Shown here: positions 1 to 6,963 of the stretch, piece by piece
Layout: each line of letters starts with the position of its first letter
How positions within the stretch are numbered: the stretch's first letter is position 1
Assembly (NCBI RefSeq): GCF_035605935.1
Contig: NZ_DATNGK010000324.1
Span: 1 to 14,607 of the forward strand
Length of the DNA: 14,607 nt
From: Actinocrinis sp035605935
Lineage (GTDB): Bacteria; Actinomycetota; Actinomycetes; Streptomycetales; Catenulisporaceae
Reading direction: 5' to 3'
Made by a program: the position numbers and the translations under genes
The notes under the pieces: generated by a model
What the model saw: only the letters and a program-made list of their open reading frames with translations
What the model was told of the DNA's origin: nothing
The model's database searches: none

Positions 1-58
1 GCACGCGGGTGTCGAACGCAGGCATCGAACAAGGCACGAGCAGCGGGGAGGAACGGTC
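1..58 (+). promoter_or_regulatory. Leader and ribosome binding site of the P450 gene
   Basis: GGAGG at 47-51 lies 7 nt before the ATG at 59 and decides that start; the frame is open further upstream but offers no other ATG, GTG or TTG. The hexamer TCGAAC occurs twice, at 12-17 and 25-30, with a 13-bp period. I see no clear -10 box, so the promoter is probably to the left of the window. Confidence 0.6.
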
Positions 59-1279
59 ATGACGGGCAGCGGAGCGATCCTCGGCGAGTTGTTCACCGAG
101 GCGGGGCGAGCCGATCCGTACCCGCTCTACACGAAGCTCCACGAACTCGGCCCCGCCTCGCACGTCGACGGGACGTTCTTCGTCGCCAACGCGTACCACG
201 TGATCAACGCGGTCCTGCGGAACCCCGGCTTCGGCAAGTGGGGGCAGAGCGCGCAGTCGATCCCGGAGCTCGCCGAACACCCCTCGCTGACCAGATTCAA
301 CCAGTCCATCCTCGACATGAATCCGCCGGATCACACGCGCGTGCGGCGGCTGATGGCCACCGTCTTCACGCCGCGGCGGGTGGCCGCGCTCGCGCCGGCG
401 ATCACGGACATCGTCAGCAACCTGCTGGACGCCATGGCCGACAGCGGCGCGGACGGCTCGCCGGTCGACTTCATGGACTCGTTCGCGTTCCGCTTGCCGG
501 TCTCGGTGATCTGCGAACTGCTCGGTATCCCGGAAGCCGACAGGTACCGCTTCCGCGCCCTGATGCAGGACGTCGCAATAGCGCTGGAGATGATCACCGA
601 CCTGTCGGTGCTGGCGCCCGCCGACGTGGCCATGCTCGAAATCGAGAAGTACTTCACCGCGCTGGTCGCCGAGCGGCGGGCCGCCCCGCGCGACGACCTG
701 ACCAGTGCTCTGATTCACGACGCCGATCAGGGCGACGGCCGGCTCTCGGAGGAGGAACTGCTTAGCAACCTGGTCCTGTTGCTGCTGGCCGGTTTCGAGA
801 CCACGACCAACTTGTTCGGCAATGGCCTGGCCGTGCTGTTCGACCGCCCGCAGCTGGCGGCCGGGCTGCGCGCCGGCACGGTACCCGTCTCCGGCTTCGT
901 GGAGGAGGTGCTGCGCTTCGACTCCCCGGTGCAACTGACCTCGCGGCTCGCAATGAGCGACGGCCTGCAAGTGGCGGGAATACCCGTGCCCAAGGGCTCC
1001 GAGGTGCTGTTGCTGCTCGGCGCGGCCAACCACGATGCGGACCGCTTCCCCGAACCCGAGCTGTTCGACCCCGAGCGCCCCGATAATGTGCCGCTCAGCT
1101 TCGGCGCTGGCGCCCACTACTGCCTCGGCGCGGCCCTCGCGCGGCTGGAGGCGGTCACCGCTATCCCGCTGCTGCTGGACCGCTTCCCCGATCTCGCTCC
1201 GGCGAAGGACGCGGAGCGAATACGCACCGACCGGCTGGTGCTGCGTGGCTACCAGACGTTCCCTGTCGTCCTGAGCTGA
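59..1279 (+). CDS. Cytochrome P450 (bacterial class I type)
   Basis: Haem-thiolate monooxygenase of 406 residues, the usual length for soluble actinobacterial P450s, with no membrane anchor. Visible motifs: DHTRVRR at 91-97 (C-helix, haem propionate contact), the I-helix oxygen-activation motif AGFETTT at 244-250, ExxR at E283/R286 of the K-helix, and the haem loop FGAGAHYCLG at 348-357 with proximal Cys355. Such enzymes need a ferredoxin and ferredoxin reductase for electrons; neither is encoded nearby, so they must come from elsewhere in the genome. The substrate cannot be read from the sequence. The next gene, an NAD(P)-binding epimerase/reductase-like protein in the same direction, could act on the same molecule, but this is inference from position only. 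All key residues are present and the gene looks intact. Confidence 0.96.
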   Translation: MTGSGAILGELFTEAGRADPYPLYTKLHELGPASHVDGTFFVANAYHVINAVLRNPGFGKWGQSAQSIPELAEHPSLTRFNQSILDMNPPDHTRVRRLMATVFTPRRVAALAPAITDIVSNLLDAMADSGADGSPVDFMDSFAFRLPVSVICELLGIPEADRYRFRALMQDVAIALEMITDLSVLAPADVAMLEIEKYFTALVAERRAAPRDDLTSALIHDADQGDGRLSEEELLSNLVLLLLAGFETTTNLFGNGLAVLFDRPQLAAGLRAGTVPVSGFVEEVLRFDSPVQLTSRLAMSDGLQVAGIPVPKGSEVLLLLGAANHDADRFPEPELFDPERPDNVPLSFGAGAHYCLGAALARLEAVTAIPLLLDRFPDLAPAKDAERIRTDRLVLRGYQTFPVVLS

Positions 1280-1290
1280 AGCACTGCCAT

Positions 1291-1309
1291 GTGACGCAGC
1301 CCACGTCAC
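1291..1309. repeat. Inverted repeat between the P450 and epimerase-like genes
   Basis: GTGACG at 1291-1296 and CGTCAC at 1304-1309 are perfect 6-bp arms around a 7-nt spacer. The repeat starts 12 nt after the P450 stop and lies 55 nt before the next start. There is no T-run after it, so it is either a weak terminator hairpin or an operator for the downstream gene. The sequence alone does not decide. Confidence 0.4.
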
Positions 1310-1364
1310 GTTTCGGCGAGCTGTCTCGTCTCCCTCGCGTAACGCCTACGAGGAGGAGCGGATC

Positions 1365-2390
1365 ATGAAGGTACTGCTCGCCGGAGCCACCGGAGCGCTC
1401 GGGGTGCCGCTGGTGGGACGGCTTGCCAAAGCGGGGCACGAGGTCACCGGTATCACACGCACCGAAGAGGGCGCGGGAGTGCTCTGGGACCTGGGCGCGT
1501 CCAGCGTCATCGCCGACGTGCTCGACCGGGACGGCTTGCTGCGCGCGCTTCGCGACACGCACGCGGACGCCGTCATCCATCAGCTCACCGCGCTGAAACG
1601 GCCGCCGATGCGGGCCCGCGACGTGGAGCAGACGAACCGGCTGCGGGTGCAGGGCACTGCGCACCTGCTCGCAGCCGCCGAGCAGATCGGCGCGCGGCGC
1701 TTCGTCACACAATCCTTTTACGGCGGATACGGCTTCCACGACGGCAGCCGGATGCTCACGGAACAGGACGCGTTCGCCCCGCCCGGAGGAAAGCGATTCG
1801 ACCCCACCTGGCAGGCGCTGCGATCCACCGAGCGGCAGGTGCTCGAAGCGCCGGGCATCGAGGGGATCGTGCTGCGCTACGGCGGCTTCTACGGTCCGGC
1901 CAGCACCGGTCAGCTGCTCGACAGTCTGCGGAAGCGACAGGTTCCGATGCCGCGTGACGGTGGCGGGTACACGTCTCTCGTCTACATCGACGACGCTGCG
2001 GCGGCCACGGTGGCCGCGCTGGATCGGTCCGCACCCGGCCAGATCTACAACATCGTGGACGACGAGCCAGTGCGCTGGGGCGTGCTGGTCGACGCCCTCG
2101 TGACCGCCTTCGCCCTGCCCAAGCCGTGGCGGGTGCCGGGCGGGCTGCTACGACTTGCCGCGCCGTACCTGGGCGCGCTGATGACCCGTCAGTCACTGCG
2201 ACTGTCGAACGCGAAGGCGAAGACGGTCCTCGGCTGGCAGCCGACCGTGCCCACGTACCGTGAGGGCATCGAGGCGCTCTTGGCCGAACTGAGGCCGGGC
2301 TCCGAGGGCGAGAAGAAGGGCGACCGGAGCGACCCGCAACTGCCGCGGGACACCGGAATCGGGTCGGCGGTCGGACGCGCCGACGCCTGA
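1365..2390 (+). CDS. Atypical NAD(P)-dependent epimerase/dehydratase-like protein (extended SDR fold)
   Basis: A 341-residue Rossmann protein. The N-terminus MKVLLAGATGALG carries the GxxGxxG dinucleotide-binding motif (G7, G10, G13), with Asp51 at the usual adenine-side position. RYGGFYGP at 171-178, YIDDAAAAT near 207-215 and a C-terminal AKTVLGWQP motif are typical of extended short-chain dehydrogenases. The classical active-site Tyr-x3-Lys is not visible: the place where it is expected reads WQALRSTE (149-156), with Trp and Arg in those positions, so it may be a reductase or binding protein with altered chemistry. The last 30 residues are a polar, probably disordered tail. The start is well supported by AGGAGG at 1351-1356, 8 nt before the ATG. 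It may share a transcript with the P450 upstream. The substrate is unknown. Confidence 0.88.
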   Translation: MKVLLAGATGALGVPLVGRLAKAGHEVTGITRTEEGAGVLWDLGASSVIADVLDRDGLLRALRDTHADAVIHQLTALKRPPMRARDVEQTNRLRVQGTAHLLAAAEQIGARRFVTQSFYGGYGFHDGSRMLTEQDAFAPPGGKRFDPTWQALRSTERQVLEAPGIEGIVLRYGGFYGPASTGQLLDSLRKRQVPMPRDGGGYTSLVYIDDAAAATVAALDRSAPGQIYNIVDDEPVRWGVLVDALVTAFALPKPWRVPGGLLRLAAPYLGALMTRQSLRLSNAKAKTVLGWQPTVPTYREGIEALLAELRPGSEGEKKGDRSDPQLPRDTGIGSAVGRADA

Positions 2391-2447
2391 CAGCGCGACA
2401 CCGCGCGGCAACGTGGTCGGCTGATCCGTGACGGCAAAGTCCCCCAC

Positions 2448-2453
2448 TATGCT
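2448..2453 (+). promoter_or_regulatory. Candidate -10 box for the nuclease-helicase cassette
   Basis: TATGCT fits the actinobacterial -10 pattern TAnnnT and ends 11 nt before the ATG at 2465, giving a transcript with a leader of only a few bases. A weak TTGAC-like element (GTGACG, 2428-2433) lies upstream, but the spacing of 14 nt is short. The 74-bp gap 2391-2464 also holds a small GCGCG/CGCGC stem (2393-2406). Together these suggest the cassette is a transcription unit separate from the gene before it. Confidence 0.4.
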
Positions 2454-2464
2454 CGGGGACCATC

Positions 2465-3841
2465 ATGGCCGCCACGCCTCCGCCGAACCCGGCGCAAAAC
2501 GCAGCCCGAGACCCGGATGTCGCGGATCGGCTCGCCGAACTGCGCGGACCGATTCCCGCGCGCCATCACGACGCACGCACCATCGCCGCGCTCACCGCCA
2601 ATCCCGGCTGCGCACGCCGGTCGGTGCTGGACGCGGCCGGTGTGGACAAGCGCGCGCTGGCCGAGCGGATCGGTTTCGGTCCGCGATTCGGCCAGTCGCC
2701 GTTCGCGATCAGCCGCGGCAACGCGTTCGAGAAGCTGGTCAAGTCGGACGGCGGCGTGACCCTGCTGCGTTTGCTGTGCGACGAACTCGGTCTCGAGGTG
2801 CAGGAAGCCGCACAGAACCCTGATGCAAAACCCGCCCTAGGCGATCAGTGGGTCGATCTCGGCGCCGGCGAGCGCGAGGACCGATACCGCCGCACGCGCG
2901 ACCTGGTCGCCGCCTCGGCTCGCGAACCGGGTACCGGGCCGGTGCTCGCGGATCATCCGATGCTGCGCCTGGAGGTCGGCGGGCGTGCGGCTTACGTCGA
3001 GCCGGATCTCGTGGCTTTCCGCGCCCGCCCGCGCGTGCCCGGCACCGAGGTCCACGCGTACGGCGTCACGGAGTCCGCGGCGGAGCCGGCAGCGCCGTGG
3101 CGGTGGTATCTCGCGGAGATCAAGTCCTTCGCGATGATCGACGGTCGCGCCGACCCGGTGAAGGTGGCCGAGGCGGCGACCCAGTCCGCCGTATACGTGC
3201 TCGCATTCCAGGCGCTGCTTTCCGGGCTGGGACTGCCGCCCGGCTTGGTCGCGACCGATGTGGTGTTGGTGTGCCCGAAGGACTTCAGCAACGCGCCGAC
3301 CGCGGCGCTCGTCGATGTGCGCAGGCAGCTCGCGGCGGTGCGCCGGCAGCTCGACCGGCTCCCGCGCATCGGCACATTGCTCGACGGGCTCGACTCGGGC
3401 CTGAGCTTCGACTTGTCCACGGACGAGGACGGCGAACCGCTGCAGGGTGCAGCGCAGCTCGGCAAGGCGGTCGCCGCGATCGAGGCCAGATACGCGCCGG
3501 AGTGCATTTCCCGGTGTGACATGGCCTTCTACTGCCGAGACGAGGCCCGCGCGACCGGCTCGACCGAGGTGCTCGGCAGATCGATCCGCGACGCGCTCGG
3601 GGGCGTCGCAGCGATGCGAGACGTGCTCGCGCTCAGCGGACGAGAAGATTGCGGTAGCGACGCGGAGCGCGGTGTTCGCGTCGAGGTCGACGTCGACACC
3701 GACATCGACATCGACGGCGCGGTCAATCGCGACCTTGATTTCGCCGAGGCGGCGAGGCTGCTGAGCGTGGCCCGTCGGGCGCGGCTTGAAGCTCTAGCTG
3801 AAGCGGAGCTACGGCATCGCGAGCGCGAGGCCGCCGCGTGA
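2465..3841 (+). CDS. Cas4/AddB-like PD-(D/E)XK nuclease with predicted 4Fe-4S cluster
   Basis: A 458-residue protein that I read as a RecB/Cas4-family DNA nuclease. The motif order fits: GNAFE (85-89, the conserved acidic residue before the core), EPD at 179-181, EIK at 218-220 after a beta strand (metal-binding D181, E218 and catalytic K220), and QSAVY at 240-244, the QxxxY motif of RecB-type nucleases. A single Cys49 in the N-terminal part and C347-x3-C351-x5-C357 after the core match the one-plus-three cysteine layout that holds a 4Fe-4S cluster in Cas4, AddB and Dna2. After it comes an acidic Asp-Val/Ile repeat linker (407-417) and a basic C-terminal helix. The start ATG has GGGGA 5 nt upstream and a near-leaderless promoter candidate. 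The gene overlaps the next by 4 nt (GTGA), so the products are probably made together. The DNA substrate is not known; no CRISPR array or other cas gene is present. Confidence 0.85.
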   Translation: MAATPPPNPAQNAARDPDVADRLAELRGPIPARHHDARTIAALTANPGCARRSVLDAAGVDKRALAERIGFGPRFGQSPFAISRGNAFEKLVKSDGGVTLLRLLCDELGLEVQEAAQNPDAKPALGDQWVDLGAGEREDRYRRTRDLVAASAREPGTGPVLADHPMLRLEVGGRAAYVEPDLVAFRARPRVPGTEVHAYGVTESAAEPAAPWRWYLAEIKSFAMIDGRADPVKVAEAATQSAVYVLAFQALLSGLGLPPGLVATDVVLVCPKDFSNAPTAALVDVRRQLAAVRRQLDRLPRIGTLLDGLDSGLSFDLSTDEDGEPLQGAAQLGKAVAAIEARYAPECISRCDMAFYCRDEARATGSTEVLGRSIRDALGGVAAMRDVLALSGREDCGSDAERGVRVEVDVDTDIDIDGAVNRDLDFAEAARLLSVARRARLEALAEAELRHREREAAA

Positions 3842-5364
3842 ACACTCTCGCTGCCCTGGCCCGGGTCGAAGCCTTCGCGGCCGAGCAGGCCGTTGCGCTC
3901 GCGACCGTCCGCCACGTGCACCTCGCCCCGCACCCGCTCGTCCTCGTGCCCATACTCCTGGCCGGTGAGGCCGCCGCCCCACTCGCCGCGCTCGTCGGCA
4001 CGGACCGCGCCGACCCGCAACTGCTCGTGGTGCGGCAGCCGCGCGACCGCGACCAGCGCTTCGCGTTCCTCGCCGACTTGGCCCGGATCGTCGTCGGCTA
4101 CATCGAGGGCCGCCGCGGCGAGACCGAGCTGGTCGAGGCCACCCGCAATCACGAGGAGTGGGAACGCCACCTTGACGCCCCGCAGCTGATCGTGCCGAAC
4201 TGCGGCGGGATCGACGCGCTGCGGCTGCTCGGCCGCTCCGCCCGGTTCCGGTCATCACAGGGCCCTTACCCAGTGGACCCGCTCGTCCCGATACTCGGCC
4301 GCTACCTGACCTGGTTCGCCGAGGATCGCGCGCCCACCGCCGGATCCTCCGTCTGCCTCGCGCTCACCGACGTACTCGGCTCGCACTGGGCCACCGGGCA
4401 GAGCGCGTTGGAGGACCAGCACCTCGCCGCGCTGCTCGCCTGGATCGTTCCGCAGCACTTCGCCCCGCCAGACGGCCGCCACCTCACCGGCGCCCAGGCC
4501 GCCGCGCTCACCGAGGACCCCGCGCGATGGCCGTCCGCCGGGCCGGCCACCGACCCCGAGTTCGACACCGAAATCCTCAGCCCGCTGGTTACCGCGCTTC
4601 AACGCGCGGCGGGCGACCCTGCCGCCGAACGCCGCGCCGAAGACGGACTGCGCGCGGCGTTGCGCGACCGGCTCGCACCGACCTGGAACCTCATGTGGCA
4701 GGGCATTGATCTGCTGGCCGGGCTGCCGGAGGCCGGCCACGACAGCCACCGCTGGATGGTGGATCGCGGCCGCTTCACCGACTTCGCCCGCGCCATTGAC
4801 GAGGGCGCCGCGCCGCAGCCGCGCCGCGAGGGAGCGGTCGCCGCGGCCAAGCGACTCGCCGACCTCGAATCCGCTCAGGAGTCCTACGACAAGCAGCGCG
4901 CGCTCGACGATCCGCTGATCCTGGCCGGATATCGCGTCACTGGTGAGGCCTTCGCCGGGTCCGTCGTGGCGGTCGACGCGGAACGGCAGGACACCACCGG
5001 CCGCACACCGAAACCTCGACCGCACGTGTGGTTGCGCACCGCCGATCCCGTTGTCCTGCGCAAGGGCACGAAGGTGGCGTGCGCGCAGCGGCCGAATCAG
5101 CGTCCGGTCATCGTCGACGTGAAGCGCGACGGCGAGGAGTACATCGTCGAACTCGAACTCGTCGACGGTATGGGGCGTCGTGCGATTCCGGAGGAGGGCT
5201 CGGTACCCGGGGCAGGGGAGTACCGGTGCTACTCGACGGTGCTGGCCGCCGAGCGCTTTCCGCCCCCGCCGCTACCGGAATTGGCCGCGACGCCATGGAC
5301 GCACGGAGGTCCGCCCGCCGCGTACACGCCGACCGGTGCCGACCACGATGAGGAATGGCATTGA
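3838..5364 (+). CDS. Unrecognised protein of the nuclease-helicase cassette, beta-rich C-terminal domain
   Basis: A 508-residue protein of no family I can name. The GTG start overlaps the nuclease stop codon (GTGA), with GAGG 7 nt upstream, which indicates translational coupling. Residues 1-350 are mostly helical in character, with Ala/Leu-rich stretches and a charged helix near 330-357 (possible coiled coil). I see no nucleotide-binding loop or zinc motif there. Residues 357-470 change to alternating short beta-like segments (AGSVVAVDAE, PHVWLRTADPVVL, VIVDVKRDGEEYIVELEL, then GMGRRAIPEEGSVP and YRCYSTVL). This resembles the small beta-barrel (1B) that precedes motif I in Upf1/Dna2-type helicases, which the helicase encoded next has no room for. 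I therefore infer a bridging or DNA-guiding subunit. That role is a hypothesis. No signal peptide or membrane segment is seen. Confidence 0.85.
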   Translation: MNTLAALARVEAFAAEQAVALATVRHVHLAPHPLVLVPILLAGEAAAPLAALVGTDRADPQLLVVRQPRDRDQRFAFLADLARIVVGYIEGRRGETELVEATRNHEEWERHLDAPQLIVPNCGGIDALRLLGRSARFRSSQGPYPVDPLVPILGRYLTWFAEDRAPTAGSSVCLALTDVLGSHWATGQSALEDQHLAALLAWIVPQHFAPPDGRHLTGAQAAALTEDPARWPSAGPATDPEFDTEILSPLVTALQRAAGDPAAERRAEDGLRAALRDRLAPTWNLMWQGIDLLAGLPEAGHDSHRWMVDRGRFTDFARAIDEGAAPQPRREGAVAAAKRLADLESAQESYDKQRALDDPLILAGYRVTGEAFAGSVVAVDAERQDTTGRTPKPRPHVWLRTADPVVLRKGTKVACAQRPNQRPVIVDVKRDGEEYIVELELVDGMGRRAIPEEGSVPGAGEYRCYSTVLAAERFPPPPLPELAATPWTHGGPPAAYTPTGADHDEEWH

Positions 5365-5366
5365 TG
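5351..5366 (+). promoter_or_regulatory. Ribosome binding site and TGATG junction deciding the helicase start
   Basis: Two in-frame ATGs exist, at 5355 and 5364. AGGA at 5351-5354 directly touches the first but lies 9 nt from the second, and the second overlaps the upstream stop codon as TGATG (TGA 5362-5364, ATG 5364-5366). The second is the better start, giving termination-reinitiation coupling with the preceding gene. Confidence 0.65.
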
Positions 5367-6827
5367 TCGGCTTCTGTCTCGCAACGATCAGCAGCCGAGC
5401 GGTCCGCCGCCGCGCGAACCGTGATCGAACGGGTCACCGCTGACCTGCTATCCGGGCTGCACCGCGGCGTGATCGTCGATTCGCCGCCGGGCGCGGGCAA
5501 ATCAACACTCGTCGTCGAGTTGGCCAAGCGGCTCGCGGACACCGGCGAACCGGTCATGATCGTCGCGCAGACGAACGAGCAGGTGGACGACCTGGTGGAT
5601 CGGTTGGCGATCGCCCATGGCCAGGCCGACGATCCTGCTGCCGGCGAGGATCGCAAGGGTCTGACCATTGGACGCCTCTCAGCGTCCGGATACGTGCCGA
5701 CCGAACGCGTGGTGCGGCACCTCGGTGGCCCGGACTCACTGGACGACTGCGTCACGGTCGCTGGGAAAGTCGCCGACCTCGGCCGGCCCGCGGTGACGGT
5801 CGCCACCGCGGCGAAGTGGGCCCGCACGGGCGATGCGGATTGGCCGGAGGGCGGCTGGCGCTGGGCGATCCTGGACGAGGCGTACCAGATGCGCTCCGAC
5901 GGCCTGCTGGCCATCGCGCCGCGGTTCGCCGCCGGGACCGCGCTTTTCGTGGGCGATCCCGGCCAGCTCGACCCCTTCGCCACCATCGACGGCGACCGCT
6001 GGGCCGGATCGGCCTGGGACCCGACCGACAGCGCCGTAGCGGTAGTGCGCGCGCACAATCCCGACCTGCCGGTACACCGGCTGCCCTACTCATGGCGATT
6101 GCCGGCGAGCGCCGCGCCGCTGGTCTGCAAGGCGTTCTATCCGTTCACCCCGTTCGAGGCTGGCAGCGGACCGCAAGACCGCGCGATGAAGGTCTCTGAT
6201 ACCGGGTCCGCGTCAGCGGGTCCGGCGAGCATCGCAGGGTACATTGACCAAGTTATTGACCTCGCGTCGGAAACCGGCTGGGCCCTCTTCGAACTTCCCG
6301 CACGGCACACCGTGCGAACCGACACCGAGGCGCTGGAAGCCTGTGCCCGCCTGGCCGCGCGGCTGGTGCGCCGCGAAGCAGTCGTGTTCGACCCCGCATA
6401 TGCCGAGGGCCGAATGGTCAGCGCGGACCGGATCGCCATCGGTGCGGCGCACCGCGACCAGGCGGCCGGTATCCGCGCAGCCCTAGACCGTCATGGTGCT
6501 GATCTAAGCGGCGTGACCGTCGACACGGCCAACCGCCTTCAGGGCCGCGAATACGACGTCTGCATCGTGCTGCACCCGTTGTCGGGACGCCGCGACGCCA
6601 CCGCGTTCCACCTGGAGACCGGTCGGCTGTGCGTGCTGCTGTCGAGACACCGGCACGCATGCATCGTGGTCGCGCGAGCAGGCATCCCTGACCTGCTTGA
6701 CGCGCACCCGCACACCGACCCGGTCCATATCGGCGTGCCGGTGAAATTCCCAGACGGATGGGAAGCGCACCAGGCGGTCCTCGCGCACCTTGCGGAACAC
6801 CGGATCCCGGCGCCGGCCATCCGATAG
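5364..6827 (+). CDS. Compact SF1B (Dna2/Upf1-like) DNA or RNA helicase
   Basis: A 487-residue ATP-driven helicase with a complete motif set: motif I (Walker A) PPGAGKST 41-48, Ia AQTNEQVDD 68-76, Ic VTVATAAKW 144-152, II (Walker B) LDEA 170-173, III FVGDPGQLDPF 195-205, IV LPYSWRLP 240-247 with R245, V TVDTANRLQGREYD 385-398, and VI VLLSRHRHACIVVA 424-437 with the arginine finger region. The pattern is that of the Dna2/Upf1 branch of superfamily 1. The protein is short: motif I begins about 40 residues in, so there is no N-terminal beta-barrel and no fused nuclease. Those parts may come from the two proteins encoded immediately upstream. A start at 5355 would add three residues. All catalytic residues are kept, so it should be active. 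It could act in repair, end resection or phage defence. Confidence 0.92.
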   Translation: MSASVSQRSAAERSAAARTVIERVTADLLSGLHRGVIVDSPPGAGKSTLVVELAKRLADTGEPVMIVAQTNEQVDDLVDRLAIAHGQADDPAAGEDRKGLTIGRLSASGYVPTERVVRHLGGPDSLDDCVTVAGKVADLGRPAVTVATAAKWARTGDADWPEGGWRWAILDEAYQMRSDGLLAIAPRFAAGTALFVGDPGQLDPFATIDGDRWAGSAWDPTDSAVAVVRAHNPDLPVHRLPYSWRLPASAAPLVCKAFYPFTPFEAGSGPQDRAMKVSDTGSASAGPASIAGYIDQVIDLASETGWALFELPARHTVRTDTEALEACARLAARLVRREAVVFDPAYAEGRMVSADRIAIGAAHRDQAAGIRAALDRHGADLSGVTVDTANRLQGREYDVCIVLHPLSGRRDATAFHLETGRLCVLLSRHRHACIVVARAGIPDLLDAHPHTDPVHIGVPVKFPDGWEAHQAVLAHLAEHRIPAPAIR

Positions 6828-6963
6828 GACGGTCAGCGCGCGACGGATAGCGGAGAGCTGAGAGCGGACGGCGCGTGACGGCGGCGGAGACCGGTTGCTG
6901 GACCGAGCCGGGATCGCCACGCCGCTCATGCCGCACTTCGCCGGTCCCCGGTACCGTGGCGGA
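6828..6963. other. Intergenic region before the malonyl-CoA synthetase gene
   Basis: These 136 bp follow the helicase stop. The frame of the next gene is open back to a TTG at 6895, but resemblance to FadD36 begins only at the ATG at 6964, so I treat this as non-coding. I see no T-run terminator. The right end carries the promoter listed separately. Confidence 0.6.
6952..6957 (+). promoter_or_regulatory. -10 box of a leaderless promoter for the fadD36-like gene
   Basis: TACCGT (TAnnnT type) is followed by exactly 6 nt and then the ATG at 6964, so transcription would begin at or next to the start codon. No Shine-Dalgarno sequence precedes this ATG, which agrees with a leaderless mRNA, a common form in actinobacteria. 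The -35 region is weak. Confidence 0.55.

Noticed and set aside
2465..3841. The nuclease as part of a CRISPR-Cas adaptation module
   Set aside because: No repeat-spacer array and no cas1, cas2 or effector gene is in the window, and the protein is much longer than Cas4.
4255..6058. Long - strand open frames opposite the unknown protein and the helicase
   Set aside because: The + strand frames carry the overlaps, ribosome binding sites and helicase motifs; the - strand products are Arg/Ser/Pro-rich shadows.
6895..6963. TTG start for the malonyl-CoA synthetase
   Set aside because: The added residues have no counterpart in FadD36/MatB, whose length fits the ATG at 6964, which also has a leaderless promoter.
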